A stretch of 64,000 nucleotides of DNA from an uncultured Bacteroidales bacterium (GCA_903911085.1 CAIWCC010000111.1:40733-104732), one strand, 5' to 3'. Shown: positions 19,101 through 26,587, counted from the stretch's first letter. Made by a program: numbers and translations. Notes: a model not told the origin generated them from the letters alone.

Positions 19101-19290
19101 CTGTTGCAGAATTTCCATAAGCCGAAAGTTGCCAAACACCAGGCTTTGTGGTTAAATCGCCCGAAGCTGCTGTAATGTAACTGCTATCGGCCGCAGCATA
19201 GGATTCGAAGCTGCCATTGCTGATTAGATTTGTTTGTGAATGAATCAATTGGATGCAAAATAAGGCGATAATGAGTAGTGATTGTTTCAT
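16114..19290 (-). CDS. Large PL8-like polysaccharide lyase with N-terminal carbohydrate-binding-like domain
   Basis: 1058 residues with a signal peptide (about residues 1-18). Residues about 20-205 form a beta-sandwich (NLISNGSFESY...KKFWLDEISLKK) like CBM4/9-type or chondroitinase N-terminal domains. An alpha/alpha toroid carries DGAHAYIWHQNESGSYHAG (about residue 495) with candidate Asn/His/Tyr catalytic residues; QGPRGRYG (about 614) is shared with the lyase at 12206. A long beta-sandwich follows, and the tail (VRLVDTKGAVLFQQKI...TRKIGL) resembles a T9SS sorting domain. It is the first gene of the operon and has the shared GCAACAT promoter. The exact PL family and substrate are unknown. 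Confidence 0.75.
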   Translation of the reverse strand: MKQSLLIIALFCIQLIHSQTNLISNGSFESYAAADSSYITAASGDLTTKPGVWQLSAYGNSATGSALVFSKIVDTTAVVGTKSMAITIVRQTAQWSIRLFQSIAVVPAEKLVLTFYMKADAVGIPFSIDILKASQSFTSLGTTAPYSVQFSTTKNWKQYKMYLDFSTWTLADRTNLRISMRPNTVVGSTTPTGPFPKKFWLDEISLKKNEVLAELKDMAVQVAMDRKYMALDAGFMAEANALNTDINTLLNTAVDLPVVPDKAIGFNPAVKVTTNNIHIDAINTWAAAYLLKPLSVYPSSEPNNTIIPKSKIGEDTIYTSDKYNDSREMGEMLQRLHWLIVSPYSNYRYHPELFRRFLHLTYATSDDYKTYCYATGGTMLPGGTANSMNDWFAISELTYDWRIATVSFAQYLPTTMVQQLKDAALVAGKLHYDLAQAILSGNYANRDVSYAEVLMHTGMFLNNKTWIDFSKQIVDSMLMTNLYPDGAHAYIWHQNESGSYHAGNNSSLAKIWAVSEYQNAWDCIAKGANYEIMTIEGSGVPEYYTVPAWKTTWNGIPGFSGEYLLGITGNPWLKTKYDNYRTGSPNPIEIPFFRTDIVAKPIPDNCLVYDRNLQGPRGRYGRFSYSATVRNVTVEPNVPGLQTVMGTMQTRPYGTSTTKDNLDGAVMCVHNKVHVNPGNTTEWDSWGYMLSNVKSKVCVGQTASAVTAWGTLQRQSSGPTGHNTDWSSYQQWVTLPDRIIGFFEVYPTGASASAYQVDGRVRFTYGRSGTMYPKSIIKEIDQKQYAYGKYRAYIHGHDFQTIFTRTAGVIRDDVQQAEEIAFRFDESGGGVTKKTYNSSFKKYFIIEIRDSLSKTDAQVSRVINGNVKALIVKLNGKCYASFKNVGSTAVTADLSAAIIPGNTNEIHFSRLDSLVNLPVRIPNSTYSIPANEQILLVSSNDPADLGRGFQNYTELLKLNGVLSTGINSPVSETESTFKIENVVRNAGNHSMMATIVSHDSVKATVRLVDTKGAVLFQQKIGFSSGKNTVTLPDLSTGNVLILQVSGEKGNSVTRKIGL

Positions 19291-19318
19291 AATGCAAGAT
19301 TAATAATATTAGAGTGTA

Positions 19319-19412
19319 CAAAAATAGAACAAATCTATTCTGTGACTTTATCTCAATGTTGCAATGGTTTGTCCAATATGGAAAAATGCAGAAAATGTTT
19401 TTATTATGTTGC
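19319..19412 (-). promoter_or_regulatory. Promoter with two GCAACAT elements, start of the catabolic operon
   Basis: On the minus strand the -7 box TATTTTTG is at 19319-19326, about 30 bases before the ATG at 19290. GCAACAT (19356-19362) lies 29 nt upstream of the box, as in the four other copies. A second GCAACAT at 19406-19412 lies 50 nt further upstream in direct orientation. The TGACC half seen elsewhere is poorly kept here. Confidence 0.65.
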
Positions 19413-19451
19413 AAAAAAACAACTAGTTCATTCGTTTTGGTCTTAATATTA

Positions 19452-19475
19452 AGAGACGGGGCGCGCCCCGTCTCT
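19452..19475. repeat. REP palindrome, isolated copy
   Basis: Perfect 24-bp palindrome AGAGACGGGGCG/CGCCCCGTCTCT. It has the same core as the copies at 26074-26351. It lies between the ends of the restriction gene and the catabolic operon promoter. Confidence 0.8.
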
Positions 19476-19533
19476 ACACTTCTTTTGGTGGTAATTTCAA
19501 TTAAATAAATTTATGATTTTAATATTGGCAACA

Positions 19534-22221
19534 TCAAATCACAAACTCTTTTTTCATTTCTCTATCAAATTGTATCACATTTTGTTCTGTATAAAATGGT
19601 AATCCCCATATATGAAAATCTCCAATGCTTGTTGTGAAGTTTACAATTGATTCGGTTTTGATGCGTAACATGAAGTTTTGTTTCCAAATATCATTAGCCA
19701 CCAAATGACCGCCCTTGGGCTCGATGAATATCTGAATGTTGTCATACTTGTTTGCGTCCGTTTTTCGTTGCATAAACAGTAAAAAGTCAGGCTCAAATGC
19801 ATCTCCATTGTCGAAATCATATATTTTAATCTCACGTTCATTGCGTACAAGATAAATTTCTTCGTATTTGTCTTTGAGTTTTGGGTACAAGCCTTCAATG
19901 TATTTTACCAAATGTTTTTCTTCGGAAGTACCGTAGCAATCTTCAAACGCATACCATTCTTGTTTTGATAAGTCAGTGGTTAGATCCAAATTGGTTGTTT
20001 CCGTCATTGATTTTCCAAACTCTTTGTCAATAGAACCATCCAACGATACTTTCAGCACTTTGTCTTTTATCTTATCCCTCAAGCTTTTAGCAACAAACCG
20101 CTTTGTACCTCTCATACCAACGCCGGACTTACTCAACATGGGTTCTATTTGGCGAAGTACTTCGGTGGCAATGCCCAATTTGTTTATTTGTGATAATTCC
20201 GAAATTACCTCTTCCCGTCCCGAAACAGTGATATACAAATTAGCAAGATATTTGTCGGAAACAATAAAATCTTTGATGGAAGTAAGCGCAGGAAATATCT
20301 CTTTCAATGAAGAAAATTTAAAGGTTTCCAGTCGATTAATTGCCGCACGAATAACGTGATTTCCCAGTTCATACATTCTGATATTCATCGTTTTCAATGC
20401 ATCACTGTCCACCACATTACTTAGTTTCTCGAACACCAAACTCGATTTCATTTCTCCGCTTTTGATACGTACTTTGAACGGATTGTTGAGAATATTTTCG
20501 CCAAATGAATTTACATCTTCATTCAGCAAATAGGGTTCTTGTTCATTTACAAACACATAACCATCCTTGTAAAGTTTGGTGAGTTTAAAACTGTCTTTAA
20601 TTTTGAGGTTGATTTCCTTCGTTCGTTTGGCAACAATTCCCGTATCCTCCATAGCTGTTTGAAGCTCCGAAATGTAACGAGAATTATTTGAACTATGGTA
20701 ATGTAATTTCTCAACGGCTCGCAATCGGTTGGTAATGTCATCATCGTACTTTCGCTGCCCCGTTGGTTTATCGCCATCGGGTGCTGCAAATGGCATATAG
20801 CGTGCACCACGTCCAATCAACTGTGCTTCTTGCATGGTGGTTTTGCCCGGAATACCATCCTTTGCATCACGGGTTTCGTACAGACGCACAATGTCATAAA
20901 GATTCAGTACATCCCAGCCCTCGTTGAGCATATCCACAGCAAAAACCGCCCTAAACTCATTATCCTTGGCTTCTAATGAATTCAGTTTCAATTGCTTTTC
21001 GGGGGTAATATTATTGCCATCCACCAATAACAGATTTTCTTCCTTAAAATCTTCTTTTAACTCTAATAGCAAATTATCGGCATCAACTTTATGCTCCTCA
21101 AAAAAGCGGAACGATTCACGAATGTCTCCTGTTGCATCATGTCGTATCTTTTCCAAATCAATGGTTGATAACTTTTTAATTGTATCAACAAAAAGTTCAA
21201 AAAACTCCTTGTTTTCCTTTATCGTTTTCGATTTCAGCATCATGACAGGCTTAATATCCTGACCAATGGCTGCAAACAATTTACGTTTATACTGACTCAA
21301 CACCACCGTCTGAATGGCACGGTCGATGGCTGAAAGGTCGCTTTGCACCACCTCAATATCTTTGGAATATCCATCTTCGCGAAACTTCTTGAGCGGATAA
21401 TCAAATATCACTTTGTTATTGTACTTTTCGGCAATATTTCCGTCGGTAAGGTCGGCTGTGGCTGTAAATTCCAATAAAATGTTAGGCATCGAAGTACCGT
21501 TATCTGCATTGAAAATACGCATTACTGTTGTTTCCCAGTCATCCGAAGTGTCATCGCCAAAATCAATTGTTGCCTGAGTTGATTTCCCTTTTTTGGTGGC
21601 TGTGTTGATGTGGTGTGCTTCGTCCGAAATCAACACAATTTTATGCTGCGCAAAATCATCATAAGTTATAGAGTTTTCTTTTGGCATATTGAGAGAAGTA
21701 TGCAAACCCTGCGTACTTGTTAAGCAAAGATTGATACAGCCATCGTCAACACCCTGAAAATTATCAACCATTTTTATCTCAATGCGTTTTTCGCCAATGG
21801 AAATAGTGGGTGCAAAAAGATATTTGGGTGAAGCTTGATTCAGAAAATTCTCTTTGGTTTTTTCAATAATGTTGGTGCTCGGCACAAAGAATAAAAAGTT
21901 ACGGTAGCCTTTTTCAAACAAATAAAGCATTGCACCCGCCATTATCAAGGTTTTACCGCTGCCTGTAGCCATGTGAAACAGCAATTGCGGTTGGCGGTCT
22001 TTGCCCGCAAACGCATTTTCCCAATAGGTAATAAAGTACTTGAAACACTCTTCCTGATAAGGGCGCAACTTCATAGCCGAATTCAGCGATTGCGTAAAAT
22101 ACTTTGGCAATTCAGTATTTTCAATCGTCCGCTTTCCAAACTCTTCTTTTAGTAAATCCTGCAAGTTCTTTTTTGCCACTTGAGGCTCATCCGTATTACG
22201 CTTTGCCATAGAACTGTGCAT
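19534..22221 (-). CDS. res: Type III restriction endonuclease subunit (Res)
   Basis: 895 residues. An SF2 helicase core has Walker A ATGSGKT (about residue 85) and DEAHH (about 200); later motifs include the VDMLNEGWDVLNLYDIVRL segment typical of type III Res. A C-terminal PD-(D/E)XK nuclease is visible as EPDFLLF then IEPKGGH (about residues 820-836). With the Mod subunit it cleaves DNA between unmethylated head-to-head sites using ATP. Its start overlaps the end of mod by 26 bases, or 14 if the second ATG at 22209 is used, so the pair is translationally coupled. It appears intact. Confidence 0.92.
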   Translation of the reverse strand: MHSSMAKRNTDEPQVAKKNLQDLLKEEFGKRTIENTELPKYFTQSLNSAMKLRPYQEECFKYFITYWENAFAGKDRQPQLLFHMATGSGKTLIMAGAMLYLFEKGYRNFLFFVPSTNIIEKTKENFLNQASPKYLFAPTISIGEKRIEIKMVDNFQGVDDGCINLCLTSTQGLHTSLNMPKENSITYDDFAQHKIVLISDEAHHINTATKKGKSTQATIDFGDDTSDDWETTVMRIFNADNGTSMPNILLEFTATADLTDGNIAEKYNNKVIFDYPLKKFREDGYSKDIEVVQSDLSAIDRAIQTVVLSQYKRKLFAAIGQDIKPVMMLKSKTIKENKEFFELFVDTIKKLSTIDLEKIRHDATGDIRESFRFFEEHKVDADNLLLELKEDFKEENLLLVDGNNITPEKQLKLNSLEAKDNEFRAVFAVDMLNEGWDVLNLYDIVRLYETRDAKDGIPGKTTMQEAQLIGRGARYMPFAAPDGDKPTGQRKYDDDITNRLRAVEKLHYHSSNNSRYISELQTAMEDTGIVAKRTKEINLKIKDSFKLTKLYKDGYVFVNEQEPYLLNEDVNSFGENILNNPFKVRIKSGEMKSSLVFEKLSNVVDSDALKTMNIRMYELGNHVIRAAINRLETFKFSSLKEIFPALTSIKDFIVSDKYLANLYITVSGREEVISELSQINKLGIATEVLRQIEPMLSKSGVGMRGTKRFVAKSLRDKIKDKVLKVSLDGSIDKEFGKSMTETTNLDLTTDLSKQEWYAFEDCYGTSEEKHLVKYIEGLYPKLKDKYEEIYLVRNEREIKIYDFDNGDAFEPDFLLFMQRKTDANKYDNIQIFIEPKGGHLVANDIWKQNFMLRIKTESIVNFTTSIGDFHIWGLPFYTEQNVIQFDREMKKEFVI

Positions 22222-24238
22222 TTAGTCGTTTGTCATCAGTGGAAATTCCGAATTCTTGGTTATCTATTTCGGAATAAGGAATATAAAGCAAGTTTTTGTC
22301 CAATGCTTCGAGCAGAAACTTTTGCGTATCTTCAACAGATAATGCCGCGAAGTCTTCCGCTTTTTCGTCTATCTGTTTTGGGTTTACTTTCCAACTCAAA
22401 AAACCAGTTTCTTGGATATGTTGCCATAAGGTTGTCAATTCTTCTTTACTTTCGCTAGACAAAATTCGTTCTGCAAAATCCTGATTGGCTTTGGCTAGCT
22501 CGCAATAAACAAACGAACCTCCACCTTTCCAGTTTACTGCTTTGGAAATGCCTCCTTGATCATAATCCGTTGTTTGATAAGTGGCTGCTGGTTCTGCCAC
22601 AAAATCTAAACTTGTTTGCTGGATTGGTTTTTGTACAACATCTGTTTTTGTGCCAATTACTTTTTTTAATCGCTCCACAGCCACAGTTTCAATATAATCC
22701 ATTTGCTCAATGCCAATATATCTACGGTTCATTTTGTGCGCTACGGCTGCGGTAGTGCCGCTTCCGAGATGGTAATCGAGGATAATGTCATTAGGTTGAG
22801 TTGTTAAGTCAATAAGTCTATACATCAATAGTTCTGGCTTTTTAGCCGTTGGGAATTCGACACCACCTTCATTTTGTGTGTTTTGAAAGTCTATGTCAGA
22901 CCAAAAATCACATAATAATACTGATATATCATTTTGGAAATGTCCATCAGAGTACACATTATTCATACTGTTTAATAAAGGCGTAAGTTGTCTTCCATTA
23001 TAAAACATCATTTCATTATCTCTTCCCTTATTGACAAAATAAACAATATCTTTTTGAAGTAAAGAATTATTTTTATGTACTTCGCTTTTATGTGATTGAG
23101 TTTGGCAAATACGATTTGCATTCTTAATATAAAATGCTCTATGAATCTTATTCTCAATATTAAAATCCTTTAACTTTTGCTCATTAGACAATATATTATT
23201 TTGAATCAATATATCTAGAAATGACGAAACTGTACATTTATCCCTATCTACAAAATAATTAAAGTGTGTATCCCACTTCTCTTTTTTCGAATACTGAGGG
23301 TTTAGATAGATTTCATTACTCTTTTTGTAAATATGAATATAATCCTTTTGTTTGATTATTGTTTTATACTTATGGGCTGTCTTTGTACCACTTGGAGTAG
23401 ATGATCGGATAGCCAACGTATTAACAAAGCTATCTAACCCAAACAATTCATCCATTAAAACTTTTAAATAAGCTTGTTCGTTATCATCGCATTGAATAAG
23501 AATTATCCCATCATGTCTCAACAATTCCTTAGCCACAGTCAATCTGTTCCTCATAAATGTCAACCAAGCAGAATGATTAAAACTATCATTATATTGAAAA
23601 CTATCATTTCCTGTGTTATATGGCGGATCAATATAAATCAGTTTCACTTGACCTGCATAATTTTTCTTCAAACTATGCAATGCAAGCAAGTTATTACCTT
23701 TAATGATCAGATTATCGACTTTGGAAATTGATTTCACAAGATGTTCTCCATCGGCATCATACTTCTTGAAGTTGGTGAGTACTTTTGGTTCGGAGAGTCG
23801 GTTGATTTCGTCGGGAGCAAGAATTTCATTCCAGAAAACTTCGTTTCGTTTGGCATCCTCTTTGGTTTGTCCACCTTCCAGCACGCAGTCTTTGTATGGC
23901 CACGAAAGCACCACTTCACGACTATCAGCCAGAAAATCGCCCTCGTCGGTTGTCAATCCTATCTTGTTTTTGAAACTGGTATAACTGTCTGGCAGAAAGC
24001 GTTTGTTCATTACAAACTTTTGGAAACGCAATTTGTCGAACACCAAAATGCTTTCCACTTCAGTAAAGAAATTGGCTTTCAGTTTTTCGTTGCTCAAAAT
24101 GAGTTTCAATAAGTCGGGACGAAGTTGCAAAGCTGCTTCTACTATGCTGTTTTTAAGCATTATACCATCTTCGGAAGTATATTGGCTGTAAGGGCGAAGG
24201 AGTTGCTCCAGTTCTTGAAAAAGTGAGATGTTTGACAT
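22196..24238 (-). CDS. mod: Type III site-specific DNA methyltransferase (Mod)
   Basis: 680 residues. The catalytic motif DPPYNTGND (Asp about residue 204) comes before the SAM-binding motif DYHLGSGTT (about residues 484-492). This is the beta-class order of type III adenine methyltransferases. The target recognition domain lies between them, about residues 280-460, and is more AT-rich than the rest, as is common for this exchangeable part. It methylates an asymmetric site on one strand and directs Res. I see no repeat tract within the gene that would make it phase-variable. No promoter is clear, but a structured segment (24328-24496) lies just upstream. Confidence 0.92.
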   Translation of the reverse strand: MSNISLFQELEQLLRPYSQYTSEDGIMLKNSIVEAALQLRPDLLKLILSNEKLKANFFTEVESILVFDKLRFQKFVMNKRFLPDSYTSFKNKIGLTTDEGDFLADSREVVLSWPYKDCVLEGGQTKEDAKRNEVFWNEILAPDEINRLSEPKVLTNFKKYDADGEHLVKSISKVDNLIIKGNNLLALHSLKKNYAGQVKLIYIDPPYNTGNDSFQYNDSFNHSAWLTFMRNRLTVAKELLRHDGIILIQCDDNEQAYLKVLMDELFGLDSFVNTLAIRSSTPSGTKTAHKYKTIIKQKDYIHIYKKSNEIYLNPQYSKKEKWDTHFNYFVDRDKCTVSSFLDILIQNNILSNEQKLKDFNIENKIHRAFYIKNANRICQTQSHKSEVHKNNSLLQKDIVYFVNKGRDNEMMFYNGRQLTPLLNSMNNVYSDGHFQNDISVLLCDFWSDIDFQNTQNEGGVEFPTAKKPELLMYRLIDLTTQPNDIILDYHLGSGTTAAVAHKMNRRYIGIEQMDYIETVAVERLKKVIGTKTDVVQKPIQQTSLDFVAEPAATYQTTDYDQGGISKAVNWKGGGSFVYCELAKANQDFAERILSSESKEELTTLWQHIQETGFLSWKVNPKQIDEKAEDFAALSVEDTQKFLLEALDKNLLYIPYSEIDNQEFGISTDDKRLNAQFYGKA

Positions 24239-24327
24239 GGGTTGTGGGATGAATTATTTGGTTATCAGCTTTTGCCGATTGTTCCCCAGACTTTTGTCCA
24301 CAAAAAAAGCGTGAACTCCGTCTTATC

Positions 24328-24462
24328 CACACCCCAAGCCCCTAGGAAAGGCCACAAGTAAACGATAAGTCAAAAGCCCACGCCGTTTCCGACGTGAGCA
24401 TTTGCTTACTGAATCTGTTTACTTGTTCGCTTAAAAGAAATTTCCTAGGTTTCTGGGGTGTG
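24328..24462. repeat. Fold-back element of about 135 bp with nested inverted repeats
   Basis: Paired arms from outside in: CACACCCCA (24328-24336) with TGGGGTGTG (24454-24462); CCTAGGAAA (24341-24349) with TTTCCTAGG (24441-24449); ACAAGTAAAC (24354-24363) with GTTTACTTGT (24417-24426); CACGCCG with CGACGTG at the centre. The nested order would let one strand fold into a long interrupted hairpin. It may be a non-autonomous mobile element or a structured RNA; nothing here decides. Confidence 0.7.
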
Positions 24463-24496
24463 CGAACAATAGCTAAATGCTATTTATAAAATGTTG
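24448..24496 (+). repeat. Direct repeat, copy 1 (contains AATAGCTAAATGCTATT)
   Basis: Forty-nine bases, matching 25444-25490 except for a two-base length difference in a G run. The inner part, AATAGC-taaat-GCTATT, is itself a small hairpin. Copies 1 and 2 bracket the KilA-N gene. Confidence 0.8.
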
Positions 24497-24520
24497 AAAA
24501 TTAATTTATTGTCTGTGTCG

Positions 24521-24660
24521 TTATTTATTCAATTTCTGAATTTTATTATTATTTAATAGCGATTTCATTTGCATGATTGCCATTTTATTAAGTTCTGTCA
24601 ACCGCTCCGGCAGTGATAATCCTTGATGAATAAGTACTGCATTCATACTTTTTTTTCAAG
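24521..24660 (-). pseudogene. Detached C-terminal piece of the KilA-N gene
   Basis: After the TGA the same frame continues KKSMNAVLIHQGLSLPERL, then TELNKMAIMQMKSLL and NNNKIQKLNK, stopping at 24521-24523. This is the conserved ending of KilA-N proteins of this type, showing that the gene once ran to 24521. Confidence 0.75.
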
Positions 24661-25411
24661 AATGTTGGCGGCACTCGGCATAGCCCGAATAAATTCGGCT
24701 TTGCCCTCGCTTGCACAACATTTCCATATTGGATAACACCACTAATTGTTCAATGTTAGCAGTATCCCTAATGTTAGCTTTCAACTCTGAATTTTCAGCT
24801 CTCCATTGCTGTGCTGTTTTTCCAAACAAAGCCATGTTGAGCATATCTGCTTCATTGGCATAAATATAACTGATTTGTTGCTGAGATAATTCAGCAGGAA
24901 TCAAGTTTTCTTTTATAGCATCGGTATGTATAGTGTAGTTCACTTTCGACAAAGTTCGCTGAAAGTTCCACTCCAATTTTAAGCGGTCATTTTCATCATC
25001 TTTGAGACGCTGAAATTCTTTAATTAAATATATTTTAAAGCCGGGACTTAACCAACTTCCAAACTCAAATGCAATGTCTTTGTGAGCAAAAGTGCCTCCA
25101 CCATATCTTCCTGCTTTCGAAATTATACCAATGGCATTAGTAGCTTCAATCCATTTGCGTGGCGTAAGATTAAAACTATTTAAGCCTGCCTGACTTTTAA
25201 AGGTTACGAATTCGTTACCTTTAAAATCAGGATTATGAATTTCTTCCCATATTCCAATAAATTCTAAGGTATTTCGGTTACGCATCCAACTATAAATCAT
25301 TGTGTCGTCCCCAAAACCTTTTACCATATCTGTCAAAGAAATAAAATCAGAATCGTGATATTCCACAATTGTAATGTCTGTACCACTTACATTTATTTTT
25401 TTATTCTTCAT
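24656..25411 (-). CDS. KilA-N domain protein, C-terminus cut short by an inserted hairpin
   Basis: About 251 residues from the ATG at 25411. The KilA-N DNA-binding domain covers roughly residues 15-125 (FISLTDMVKGF, RNRNTLEFIGIWE, PRKWIEATNAIGI, GGTFAHKDIAFEFGSWLSPGFK). It is followed by KEFQRLKDDENDRL and a helical region. The family is frequent in phages and genomic islands, and the role is likely DNA-binding or regulatory. After ...VVLSNME the frame enters a foreign segment and stops in TGA. The normal family ending (MNAVLIHQGLSLPERLTELNK...) is intact in the same frame just beyond, at 24521-24651. About 40 residues are lost; the DNA-binding domain remains whole. Confidence 0.85.
   Translation of the reverse strand: MKNKKINVSGTDITIVEYHDSDFISLTDMVKGFGDDTMIYSWMRNRNTLEFIGIWEEIHNPDFKGNEFVTFKSQAGLNSFNLTPRKWIEATNAIGIISKAGRYGGGTFAHKDIAFEFGSWLSPGFKIYLIKEFQRLKDDENDRLKLEWNFQRTLSKVNYTIHTDAIKENLIPAELSQQQISYIYANEADMLNMALFGKTAQQWRAENSELKANIRDTANIEQLVVLSNMEMLCKRGQSRIYSGYAECRQHS
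24661..24722. repeat. 62-bp palindromic insert in the KilA-N gene
   Basis: Ends are AATGTTG (24661-24667) and CAACATT (24716-24722), and the centre holds AGCCCGAATaaATTCGGCT-type complementarity. The whole unit can fold into one hairpin. Together with flanking bases it adds about 72 bases, a multiple of three, to the KilA-N frame but brings a stop codon. It resembles a small REP/MITE-type element, distinct from the AGAGACGGGG family. Confidence 0.75.
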
Positions 25412-25443
25412 CAATTCAGCTTTAATTTACTTGTTTACAACAT

Positions 25444-25490
25444 GGTTTCTGGTGTGCGAACAATAGCTAAATGCTATTTATAAAATGTTG
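25444..25490 (+). repeat. Direct repeat, copy 2
   Basis: Forty-seven bases nearly identical to copy 1, ending in AAAATGTTG. It lies 30-80 bases upstream of the KilA-N start, so it may also act as promoter or leader sequence. Confidence 0.8.
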
Positions 25491-25535
25491 TCATTGCATC
25501 GATTTGTCGTCGATGGGGTATTGTTGTTTGTTGTT

Positions 25536-25841
25536 TTATTTTATTTCAATTCCTGTTCTTTGTATTTCGAAAGCAAAAGGATTTGAATCATTAAAGTCTT
25601 TTTCACTAATTGGATGAGGTTCAATTCGTAGGTCAATTTTCCTACGGAGTCTCATCAATTGCATTTGGGTGTCAAAAAAATCATTCATATTACCCAGCAC
25701 AACTGCAATATCTATATCGCTCTCTTCGCGCTCACTACCTTTGGCATAAGACCCAAAAAGATAGGTTTTTTTTAGCATTAGATTTGCTGGTATCAGTTTT
25801 CCAAACCTTTCAGCAGTTTCTATAATTGATTGATTAACCAT
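25536..25841 (-). CDS. mntA: MNT-domain nucleotidyltransferase, antitoxin of a HEPN-MNT pair
   Basis: 101 residues with the minimal nucleotidyltransferase signature GSYAKGSEREESDIDIAVV (about residues 31-49), whose two Asp residues bind metal, and a third acidic position in KIDLRIE near residue 70. In HEPN-MNT systems this protein AMPylates and silences the HEPN RNase. Its ATG at 25841 overlaps the 3' end of the HEPN gene (stop at 25820-25822), the usual operon layout. This partner looks intact while the toxin gene is broken, an order of decay expected if loss of the toxin is harmless and loss of the antitoxin is not. Confidence 0.85.
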   Translation of the reverse strand: MVNQSIIETAERFGKLIPANLMLKKTYLFGSYAKGSEREESDIDIAVVLGNMNDFFDTQMQLMRLRRKIDLRIEPHPISEKDFNDSNPFAFEIQRTGIEIK

Positions 25842-26241
25842 ATACGTAGCGTTTCAATTTTATTAATCCAAAATGTAGTATAATCTAATGTACATCGAGT
25901 ACGAAATTCTTGTTTGTAATTATCATAACGTGTATTAAGATTGAATGTTGAAATTTCATCTAACCATTCTTCCTGTTCTTCGGTAAGTTCAAGTTCAATC
26001 TTTTTTTGACAACCTTAATAAATCATGAATGAATAGTGGATGCTTCTGATGCTTTTTTACATAATGGGCTTTAGTAGAGACGGGGCGCGCCCCGTCTCTA
26101 CAAGATATCCAAATGCCCTAAAAACAATGCCCAATTATAATCTTTTGTCAACATTAAATGCTGCATAGTTACATGATTTTGGTCTGAGGACTCCATCCAA
26201 AACTTGATAATATTTTCAGCATTTTCTATTTTATCGTCCAT
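25820..26241 (-). pseudogene. hepT: HEPN toxin gene, broken by a REP palindrome and a frameshift
   Basis: Three pieces reconstruct one HEPN protein. The first, from ATG 26241, reads MDDKIENAENIIKFWMESS...NWALFLGHL and stops in TAG at 26098-26100, inside the REP palindrome 26074-26101. The second, in another frame, reads KAHYVKKHQKHPLFIHDLLRLSKK and ends at a T7 run (26001-26007 on the plus strand). The third reads IELELTEEQEEWLDEISTFNLNTRYDNYKQEF... and stops at 25820-25822, overlapping the MNT start. HEPN proteins are RNases; the catalytic RxxxxH is not clearly present in these pieces, where ARYP-type segments appear as TRYD. Confidence 0.8.
26074..26101. repeat. REP palindrome inside the HEPN gene
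   Basis: Perfect 28-bp palindrome with half-site GTAGAGACGGGGCG. It interrupts the HEPN frame between FLGHL and KAHYV. Confidence 0.85.
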
Positions 26242-26287
26242 AATAGAAATAGTATGTTAAGTTGATTTTGTTATTTTATAATCCAAT

Positions 26288-26317
26288 CAATAGCTAAATG
26301 CTATTTATAAAATTTTG
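26288..26317 (+). repeat. Direct repeat, partial copy 3
   Basis: Thirty bases matching the right part of copies 1 and 2 (CAATAGCTAAATGCTATT followed by TATAAAATTTTG, one base changed). It lies about 50 bases upstream of the start of the broken HEPN gene. Confidence 0.75.
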
Positions 26318-26323
26318 AAAAAT

Positions 26324-26351
26324 GTAGAGACGGGGTGCGCCCCGTCTCTAC
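26324..26351. repeat. REP palindrome
   Basis: Same 28-bp unit as 26074-26101 with one central base changed (GGGGTGCGCCCC). It lies upstream of the HEPN remnant. Confidence 0.85.
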
Positions 26352-26440
26352 CCGATTACGGATTGCAAATGTACGAATAAATTTGTTTTTAAATCTAATC
26401 ATTAAAATATATATTTCCTATTGTTAGGTTAAAACCTATG

Positions 26441-26565
26441 CAGAGACGGGGTGCGCCACTCTATACATTGCCTATTTTGCTTTTCTACAACATCAGACGC
26501 GGCATGCCACGTCTATACAACACCCGGTCATCATTTCATCATACGCGACATGCCACGTCTCTACG
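26441..26565. repeat. Three degenerate REP copies in a row
   Basis: Diverged members of the same family lie at about 26441-26466 (AGAGACGGGGTGCGCC...), 26495-26514 (AGACGCGGCATGCCACGTCT) and 26541-26565 (ACGCGACATGCCACGTCTCT). The family cores vary but the AGACG/CGTCT arms stay. Confidence 0.7.
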
Positions 26566-26587
26566 TGCGGCGCCATCTTATATTTTC

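Larger units (their letters stand above)
24239..24520. other. Gene-free stretch upstream of mod
   Basis: No coding frame is credible. It holds the fold-back element (24328-24462), overlapping at its right end the first copy of a 47-49 bp direct repeat (24448-24496). Confidence 0.6.

Noticed and set aside
26074..26565. REP cluster as a CRISPR array
   Set aside because: Units are full palindromes with irregular distances and strong divergence, and a RAYT remnant lies beside them.
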